From: Thermoprotei archaeon
GTDB lineage: Archaea; Thermoproteota; Thermoprotei; QMSL01; B3-G16
Assembly (NCBI GenBank): GCA_003649665.1
Contig: QMSL01000104.1
Location: 1 to 5,162, forward strand
DNA: 5,162 nt
Reading direction: 5' to 3'
The first letter of the stretch is position 1, and the number at the start of each line of letters is the position of its first letter. The position numbers and the translations under genes were made by a program. The notes under the pieces were generated by a model. It had not been told where the DNA came from. It did no database searches and was given only the letters and a program-made list of their open reading frames with translations. Shown here in pieces: positions 1 through 4,257 of this stretch.

Positions 1-54
1 AAGGAGAAGGAAGAGAGGAAGAAGTTCCTTAGGGACATAGGATACAAGAGATAG
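1..54 (+). CDS. C-terminal tail of an unidentified protein (partial, 5' end outside window)
   Basis: Frame 1 is open from the first base and ends with TAG at 52-54. It encodes a 17-residue highly charged tail, KEKEERKKFLRDIGYKR, typical of the lysine/glutamate-rich C-terminus of a hyperthermophile protein. The AGG/AGA and AAG/GAG codon use matches the genes that follow. The next gene begins only 16 nt later with its Shine-Dalgarno inside the gap, so the two are probably co-transcribed. The fragment is too short to identify a family. The assignment rests on the open frame, codon use and operon-like spacing. Confidence 0.6.
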   Translation, partial: KEKEERKKFLRDIGYKR

Positions 55-57
55 CAT

Positions 58-62
58 AGGAG
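58..62 (+). promoter_or_regulatory. Shine-Dalgarno for the ASCH-domain gene
   Basis: AGGAG lies 8 nt upstream of the GTG at 71-73. It complements the anti-SD at the 3' end of archaeal 16S rRNA and supports GTG 71 as the start instead of an internal ATG. Confidence 0.6.
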
Positions 63-70
63 AAAATAGG

Positions 71-769
71 GTGAAGGCATTGATCCTAATATACTATGGG
101 GACTTTTCATTTTATATTAATTCAAGAGGTAACGCTATACTAATTAATATTAGTGATAATGTAAACATTCAAGGTATTAGAGTATTCTTCCCATCCGAAA
201 TTGAGGTAACTAAGAGCGTTAATGACATCGAGATATATACAAAGAGAGAGGTAGGAGTATTCCTAAGGACCTCTATGAAAAACATACTGATAACTACGGA
301 TAAGTGCGTAAGGGCAGATACTGATGTCATTATATACGTAAATAGGAGAAGGGACACCTGCTTGGTAAAACCAGTGAACGAAAGGTTAGAACCCGGTGAA
401 GTATACGACTTGAAGAATATGATTAAAGTGAGAAAACTACATGTAATGCACGTCAAGTCCATGTTCCTAGACTATATGATTGAGGGGAAGAAGACAGTTG
501 AGGGAAGGCTATACGATGAGAAGAGGAGGAAAATAAATGTAGGCGATTACATAAAGTTAATGGATGAGAACGGAAGGGAGGCATACTTCAAGGTATTGAA
601 CATACTTCAGTTTAGCTCATTTGAGGAGATGATTCGTAACATTGGGATAGAAAAGGTACTACCTAATGTTACCTCACTTGAAGATGCTGTCGCAATATAT
701 AGGGAATTCTATTCTGAGGAAGAAGAGAAAAAATATGGAGTATGCGCAATAGTATTGGAGCCTATTTAG
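71..769 (+). CDS. ASCH (PUA-like) domain protein with an uncharacterised N-terminal domain
   Basis: The protein has 232 residues and a GTG start supported by AGGAG 8 nt upstream. The C-terminal half, about residues 120-231, is an ASCH domain. It carries the family signature GxKxxExR at G139, K141, E144 and R146, followed by the I-x-V-G-D strand (155-159) and a helix-rich segment ending in the yGVcAI strand (222-227). ASCH domains are PUA-like beta-barrels generally thought to bind RNA; one bacterial member (YqfB) hydrolyses N4-acetylcytidine, but no such activity can be assigned here. Residues 1-118 are rich in predicted beta strands and I do not recognise them. Stand-alone archaeal ASCH proteins are usually about half this length, so this looks like a fusion. 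The first 350 bases are noticeably more AT-rich than the rest. It probably forms an operon with the gene ending at 54. Expected location is the cytoplasm. The domain call is firm; the cellular role is unknown. Confidence 0.85.
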   Translation: MKALILIYYGDFSFYINSRGNAILINISDNVNIQGIRVFFPSEIEVTKSVNDIEIYTKREVGVFLRTSMKNILITTDKCVRADTDVIIYVNRRRDTCLVKPVNERLEPGEVYDLKNMIKVRKLHVMHVKSMFLDYMIEGKKTVEGRLYDEKRRKINVGDYIKLMDENGREAYFKVLNILQFSSFEEMIRNIGIEKVLPNVTSLEDAVAIYREFYSEEEEKKYGVCAIVLEPI

Positions 770-780
770 TCACAATCTCC

Positions 781-795
781 GGAAAGTTCTTATAC
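781..795 (+). promoter_or_regulatory. Probable BRE/TATA promoter of the chelatase gene
   Basis: GGAAAG followed by TTCTTATAC (787-795) resembles an archaeal BRE plus TATA box. Transcription would be expected about 25-27 nt downstream of the TATA centre, near 817-820. That leaves a leader of roughly 17-20 nt that includes the GGTGAT ribosome site. Assigned by eye. Confidence 0.5.
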
Positions 796-824
796 CAATA
801 GGATGTAAGAGAAATTAAGGAAAT

Positions 825-830
825 GGTGAT
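825..830 (+). promoter_or_regulatory. Shine-Dalgarno deciding the TTG start of the chelatase gene
   Basis: GGTGAT is a six-base match to the complement of the crenarchaeal 16S 3' end and sits 6 nt before TTG 837. An in-frame TAA at 816-818 leaves no other start codon between it and TTG 837. The nearby ATGs at 823 and 850 are out of frame. Confidence 0.7.
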
Positions 831-836
831 AATATC

Positions 837-2900
837 TTGCGTAGATATCATGTATTTCCCTTCACCGCTATAGTTGGACAGGAAAGAGCTAAGCTTGCGC
901 TCATAGTTAACGCTATAAATCCCCTTATCGGTGGAGTTCTCTTAAGGGGAGATAGAGGTACCGGGAAATCAACAATGGTTAGAGCCTTCGCAGAAGTACT
1001 ACCTGAAATTGAGGTTGTAGCAGGTTGTCCATTTAGTTGTAATCCAAGAAATCCAGCAGAGATGTGCGATATTCATTATGAGATGTGGCTACGTGGGGAG
1101 AAGCTACCTGTTGAAAAAAGGAAGATGCGCGTAGTAGAACTACCCTTGAATGCTACAGTGGATAGAGTAGTTGGAACTCTTGATGTCCAAAAGGCGATAA
1201 GGGAGGGAATAAAGGCGCTTGAACCAGGAATATTAGCAGAGGCAAATAGGAACATCCTTTACATAGATGAAGTAAACCTACTTGATGATTACATAGTAGA
1301 TGTTCTCTTAGATGCAGCTGCTTCAGGATGGAATATAGTAGAGAGAGAAGGTATTTCCGTTCGTCATCCGGCAAGGTTCATACTCGTTGGAAGCATGAAT
1401 CCCGAGGAAGGAGAATTAAGACCACAGATTCTTGATAGATTTGGCCTCGTAGTTGATATGGAAGTGATAGATGATCCAGAGCTTAGATGCGAAATAGTTG
1501 AGAGAGTTGAGGAATTCTATAAGGATCCAGAGGGCTTCATAGCTAAGTATGAGAAGAGAGAGAAGAGGCTTAGGGAGAGGATAAAGCTTGCAAGGGAGAT
1601 ATTAAAGGAAGTTAAGATAGATCATGAGTTAGTGCTTACCGTTGCTAAGATAATGAGTGAACTGAAGGTAAGGACACATAGAGCTGAGATAATATGTGTT
1701 AGAACAGCCAAGGCTATTGCAGCATTTAATGGAAGGAGAAACGTGAATGAAGATGATCTTAAGGCAGCATTAGAATTAGTCCTTCCGCATAGGCTTAAGA
1801 CCTCGGTATTCGATACTGAGAGCATAACGTCAAGGAACGTTAGAGAGCTTTTAGAAAGTCTAGGTTTCGAGAGGGGGAACATAAGGAGGAATTTCGATAA
1901 ATTTCGTAATCTAAGAGGATGGGATATCTCAACATTCAGAGCCGTAGGTAGGGAAGGAGCAAGAGAAGGAAAAAGGGAGGAGGCAGGACAGAATAGGTAT
2001 AGAGCATATGATATGGGAGGAGCATACTACCAGACGGGATACCTTCCGTATACAGGGTCACATCCTTTTAGAGAAAGAGTATTTGGAGTGGATAAGCGAG
2101 TTAAAATAGAGGACATACCAAGGAGGTTTAAGCCTCATTACGGAAGTGGTATAAGAGCCACTAGGAGAATATACGCTAAGGAGGTAGGAGGTCTTTCAGG
2201 AGCATATATAGGCTATGTAATACCTAAAGACCCGCAGAACGTAAGGGATATAGCGATTGATGCTAGCTTAAGGGCAGCAGCTTTAAGGCAGCTAAGAGAA
2301 AGACCTAAACTTCCCCTAGAGATAAGGGATGAGGATATACGAGAAAAGGTTCGTAGAAAACCCGTTCCTCATTTAACGGTATTCATACTTGACTCAAGCG
2401 GATCTATGGCTGCGCTAAGGAGAATCGAACTAGCGAAGGGAATCCTATGGAACTTAGCTCAAAAGGCGTATATAAACAAGGATTTCGTCTCACTTATAGT
2501 ATTCAGACAGTATGAGGCAAAGGTGGTCGTAGAGCCAACAAGGAATTATGGAAGGGTACTTGAGGCAATAGAGAAGACTCCAACAGGAGGGAAGACTCCA
2601 TTATCACATGCGTTATTGGAGGCATACAGGCTTATCGCAAGGGAGAAGGCAAAACATAAGAATCTAATGGTCTCATTAGTCATAGTGACGGATTGTAAGG
2701 CAAACGTACCCCTTAAGCCTAATGGATCAATACCTGAGGAGGTAGCCATACTCGGGGAGAAGATAAGGAAGTTAGGGGTGAACGCCATTCTATTCGATAC
2801 GAGGTTCCCATACGAGAGGAATATAGCGATTGAGATAATGCGCGCCTTAGTGACGGCACTTAACGCAAGCGTAGTCCATGTTCCTCTAACACCTTGGTAA
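837..2900 (+). CDS. Fused ChlI/ChlD-type metal-chelatase subunit (AAA+ plus VWA), probable cobaltochelatase component
   Basis: This 687-residue protein is the ATP-driven motor of a class I metal chelatase, which powers metal insertion into a tetrapyrrole by a large CobN/ChlH-type subunit. Residues 1-325 are a ChlI-like AAA+ module: Walker A GDRGTGKS (38-45), the ChlI cysteines C64, C68 and C77, the ATVDRVVGTLD insert (106-116), Walker B with D144/E145, sensor-1 N188, arginine finger in LDRF (R201), and lid with sensor-2 region R279-R282. A basic Gly/Arg/Tyr-rich linker (about 370-405) leads to a VWA domain with complete MIDAS residues: D519, S521, S523, T587 and D619. Size and order fit the combined ChlI-ChlD form of prokaryotic cobaltochelatases. 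Archaea do not make chlorophyll, so cobalt insertion for B12 is the likeliest role, although no CobN is in the window. The 3' end overlaps queT, which is convergent. It has its own promoter and a TTG start. Confidence 0.93.
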   Translation: MRRYHVFPFTAIVGQERAKLALIVNAINPLIGGVLLRGDRGTGKSTMVRAFAEVLPEIEVVAGCPFSCNPRNPAEMCDIHYEMWLRGEKLPVEKRKMRVVELPLNATVDRVVGTLDVQKAIREGIKALEPGILAEANRNILYIDEVNLLDDYIVDVLLDAAASGWNIVEREGISVRHPARFILVGSMNPEEGELRPQILDRFGLVVDMEVIDDPELRCEIVERVEEFYKDPEGFIAKYEKREKRLRERIKLAREILKEVKIDHELVLTVAKIMSELKVRTHRAEIICVRTAKAIAAFNGRRNVNEDDLKAALELVLPHRLKTSVFDTESITSRNVRELLESLGFERGNIRRNFDKFRNLRGWDISTFRAVGREGAREGKREEAGQNRYRAYDMGGAYYQTGYLPYTGSHPFRERVFGVDKRVKIEDIPRRFKPHYGSGIRATRRIYAKEVGGLSGAYIGYVIPKDPQNVRDIAIDASLRAAALRQLRERPKLPLEIRDEDIREKVRRKPVPHLTVFILDSSGSMAALRRIELAKGILWNLAQKAYINKDFVSLIVFRQYEAKVVVEPTRNYGRVLEAIEKTPTGGKTPLSHALLEAYRLIAREKAKHKNLMVSLVIVTDCKANVPLKPNGSIPEEVAILGEKIRKLGVNAILFDTRFPYERNIAIEIMRALVTALNASVVHVPLTPW

Positions 2901-3360
2901 TTATGCCAACTAATATTCTTCCAATAGCTCCTATCGCTATGAGGCTACTTATCGTAACGCTTGTTATTGTGACATAGGGAGGTACGTTTGTTATGATCCA
3001 TAAATAGCCTCCAACTATTAAGCCCACTATTACTGCAGCTACTATGCAACCCAGTGTTGCTCTCCTTCTTAGTCGAAATGCGGTATATGAGGCTATTAGA
3101 TTCGCAAGGGAGCCAAGCGTTATATCAAGTATATTTGGACCATAGGGAGCAAAGAGATTAGCTACGACGCAGCCTAGGCATACTCCAATTGCGACTTCAG
3201 GCCCATAGACTATTGAGAGTGGTATCAAAGCGTCCGAGAGACGTAGCTGAATCACTAGGTACGATATTGGATGAAGGGCGAGAGTTAGGACTGCATAAAG
3301 AGCCGCAAATGTTGAGATTTTTGCTATAACCATAGCCTCTAGCTTAAATATTCTGGTCAT
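2860..3360 (-). CDS. queT: QueT-family transporter (ECF S-component, 7-deazapurine/queuosine precursor uptake)
   Basis: This is a 166-residue integral membrane protein with about six hydrophobic segments (roughly 11-29, 33-50, 54-72, 77-97, 103-123 and 131-155). It matches the QueT family: the aLYaVLTLaLhPISY first helix, the QLRLSDAL motif (38-45, family form QFRxSEAL), the ANLFAPYGPNILDI segment (67-80) and GSLANLIAS (83-91). In bacteria QueT is assigned as the substrate-binding S-component of an ECF transporter for queuosine precursors such as preQ1. Here a 7-deazaguanine such as preQ0, usable for archaeosine, is a reasonable but unproven substrate. No EcfA or EcfT partner lies in the window, so a shared energising module is expected elsewhere. 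The start at 3360 suits the near-leaderless promoter upstream; M10 (3333) is a possible alternative. Its 3' end overlaps the chelatase gene by 41 bp tail to tail. Confidence 0.85.
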   Translation of the reverse strand: MTRIFKLEAMVIAKISTFAALYAVLTLALHPISYLVIQLRLSDALIPLSIVYGPEVAIGVCLGCVVANLFAPYGPNILDITLGSLANLIASYTAFRLRRRATLGCIVAAVIVGLIVGGYLWIITNVPPYVTITSVTISSLIAIGAIGRILVGIITKVLEEHGLRLR

Positions 3361-3386
3361 CGTAAGGGTATGTAAAAATAGGGGGA

Positions 3387-3393
3387 TATAAGT
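3387..3393 (-). promoter_or_regulatory. Probable TATA box of queT, giving a near-leaderless transcript
   Basis: Read on the minus strand, ACTTATA precedes ATCCCCC, with GGAA just upstream as a possible BRE. The TATA centre is about 29 nt before the ATG at 3360, so initiation would fall within a few bases of the start codon. No Shine-Dalgarno precedes that ATG, which fits leaderless translation and leaves no room for a riboswitch. Confidence 0.5.
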
Positions 3394-3406
3394 GTTCCAT
3401 TTCTAG

Positions 3407-3439
3407 GCTTATCTTAAGCAGTCTAACTCGGTAAGCTTA
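3407..3439. repeat. Cluster of short inverted repeats built on TAAGC/GCTTA
   Basis: GCTTA-TCT-TAAGC (3407-3419) is a perfect 5-bp inverted repeat with a 3-nt spacer. Thirteen bases further is the palindrome TAAGCTTA (3432-3439). The three TAAGC-type half-sites lie in the gap between the end of the Cren7-like gene and the queT promoter, on its upstream side. They could be an operator for queT or part of the 3' end of the Cren7-like transcript. The repeats are short enough to be chance. Confidence 0.3.
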
Positions 3440-3471
3440 ATGCTGGCCCTGTACATTACTGTCAATTCCTT

Positions 3472-3618
3472 CTATTCCTTCACGCCCTTCCTGAAGTATG
3501 CTCCACAATTGGGGCACTTGAAGAGACCTATGGTCACAGGTTTACGTCCCTTAGGAGCAAGTTGCCAAGTCTTTACAGGCTTTTCAACTTCAGCTCCACA
3601 TTTAGGACATCTTACCAT
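3472..3618 (-). CDS. Cren7-like zinc-ribbon chromatin/nucleic-acid-binding protein (48 aa)
   Basis: This is a small basic protein with two CxxC pairs, CPKC (C4, C7) and CPNC (C35, C38), forming a likely four-cysteine zinc site. From W18 to R43 it aligns without gaps to Sulfolobus Cren7 (W26-R51 as I remember that sequence), with 19 of 26 residues identical, including the hallmark LAPKGRK and IGLFK segments. Cren7 positions reported to contact DNA are kept: W18, L20, P22, K23, R25, V28, I30, Y41 and R43 here. Cren7 is an SH3-like protein that binds the minor groove and kinks DNA; this protein probably binds duplex DNA similarly, although RNA is possible. The frame is open further upstream to an ATG at 3717, but GGAGAGGTG lies 7 nt before ATG 3618 and a TATA box falls inside the longer frame, so the short form is chosen. 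It is divergent from the 154-residue gene and ends with TAG at 3472. Confidence 0.85.
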   Translation of the reverse strand: MVRCPKCGAEVEKPVKTWQLAPKGRKPVTIGLFKCPNCGAYFRKGVKE

Positions 3619-3625
3619 GTATTGA

Positions 3626-3636
3626 CACCTCTCCTC
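3626..3636 (-). promoter_or_regulatory. Strong Shine-Dalgarno deciding the start of the Cren7-like gene
   Basis: On the minus strand GAGGAGAGGTG ends 7 nt before the ATG at 3618. GAGGTG is an exact complement to the archaeal anti-SD. Its position rules in the 48-residue product over the 81-residue open frame beginning at 3717. Confidence 0.75.
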
Positions 3637-3660
3637 TAAATTCTTACTTAAGTTCATGGT

Positions 3661-3676
3661 TATATACTTATCGGAA
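3661..3676 (-). promoter_or_regulatory. Probable BRE/TATA promoter of the Cren7-like gene
   Basis: On the minus strand CGATAA precedes AAGTATATA (3670-3662). A start about 26 nt beyond the TATA centre falls near 3638-3640, just upstream of GAGGAGAGGTG. This gives a leader of about 20 nt that contains the ribosome site. The geometry is coherent, but the site is assigned by eye. Confidence 0.6.
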
Positions 3677-3749
3677 GGGAGTTTGCCAAACATACTTTTA
3701 TGTAGCTTAAAAACCACCTTCTATGAGGTGTATCAAGAGTGTAAGTTTA

Positions 3750-3759
3750 CTATATAATA
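3750..3759 (+). promoter_or_regulatory. Probable TATA box of the 154-residue gene
   Basis: CTATATAATA is a good archaeal TATA box. Initiation about 26 nt downstream of its centre would fall near 3781, leaving a leader of about 12 nt that contains AGGAAG before ATG 3793. It is arranged divergently with the Cren7-like promoter about 85 nt away. Confidence 0.55.
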
Positions 3760-3781
3760 TGCGCTTCAGATGTACTATATT

Positions 3782-3787
3782 AGGAAG
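3782..3787 (+). promoter_or_regulatory. Weak Shine-Dalgarno of the 154-residue gene
   Basis: AGGAAG lies 5 nt before ATG 3793. The match to the anti-SD is partial. An in-frame TAG at 3781-3783 shows that no longer N-terminus is possible. Confidence 0.4.
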
Positions 3788-3792
3788 AGATA

Positions 3793-4257
3793 ATGACAGG
3801 CCCAGGGCCAGGCAAGATACCAATAAAGGCCGAGGTTTACTTAGAACCACCTCATATATCAGTTGAGGGAGTCGACGTTTATGTCCACGTAAAAGGATAT
3901 TCACGTGCGAGAGTTACCCATATAGATATAGAACATCCAAGTATGAACGTATTACTAGAACCTGGCGAGGGATATTACGTTAGAATTAAAGGTATAAGCG
4001 GAGGATTTGAGATAATAATCAAGCCAACTAAATTTATGAAACGCTACGTCACAAGGATTAGGGTAAAGGCACCGGATTTAGAGGGATTAATACCTCCAAA
4101 TAGAACTACAGTGGGATGGCTTGGAGGAAAGGACGGAGGAGTATATTTAGGACTTAGGAAGGAGTACGTGAGAAAATTGGAAGAATGGGCGATAAATCAT
4201 GGTTGGAAGCCTAGAGGGAAATTAGAAGGGAATTCCTTTGAAAGCCACTTAATGTAG
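3793..4257 (+). CDS. Hypothetical beta-rich protein, function unknown (154 aa)
   Basis: I do not recognise a family. An in-frame TAG at 3781 fixes ATG 3793 as the first possible start, and a TATA box and AGGAAG precede it. A Gly/Pro turn (TGPGPGK, 2-8) is followed by alternating hydrophobic strands over about residues 11-92 (for example VYVHVKG, NVLLEPGEGYYVRIKG, GFEIIIKP, TRIRVKAP). This pattern suggests a small beta-sandwich or barrel. A Gly-rich loop (GWLGGKDGG, 108-116) then leads to a helix (about 121-136) and a polar tail. There are no cysteines, signal peptide or membrane segment, so a soluble cytoplasmic protein is likely. Codon use matches the neighbours. It is divergent from the Cren7-like gene, and its last 61 bases overlap the end of the convergent ATPase gene, so the two final coding tails are read from opposite strands of the same DNA. 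The antisense frame at 3707-3904 looks like a shadow. Confidence 0.75.
   Translation: MTGPGPGKIPIKAEVYLEPPHISVEGVDVYVHVKGYSRARVTHIDIEHPSMNVLLEPGEGYYVRIKGISGGFEIIIKPTKFMKRYVTRIRVKAPDLEGLIPPNRTTVGWLGGKDGGVYLGLRKEYVRKLEEWAINHGWKPRGKLEGNSFESHLM

Noticed and set aside
169..462. Minus-strand 97-residue open frame opposite the ASCH gene
   Set aside because: Its hydrophobic, serine-rich translation mirrors the beta-rich plus frame. The plus frame has an SD and continues into a recognisable ASCH domain.
770..836. Possible small RNA or C/D box RNA in the gaps at 770-836, 3361-3471 and 3719-3792
   Set aside because: No RTGATGA/CTGA box pairs, tRNA cloverleaf or other structured RNA could be seen. The gaps are accounted for by promoters and leaders.
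1153..1374. Minus-strand open frames inside the chelatase gene (also 1622-1882 and 2546-2788)
   Set aside because: They lie wholly antisense to conserved AAA+ and VWA coding sequence and are leucine/serine-rich shadows of it.
3440..3625. Plus-strand 61-residue open frame
   Set aside because: It is antisense to the Cren7-like gene, whose family match, Shine-Dalgarno and TATA box are clear on the minus strand. The plus frame has no ribosome site and no recognisable protein.
3723..3865. Small plus-strand frame from ATG 3723 (about 47 residues)
   Set aside because: It begins upstream of the TATA box serving the 154-residue gene, overlaps that gene out of frame, has no ribosome site and resembles no protein.
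3707..3904. Minus-strand 65-residue open frame
   Set aside because: It is antisense to the start of the 154-residue gene, which has a TATA box, SD and native-looking composition. The minus frame has no supporting signals.
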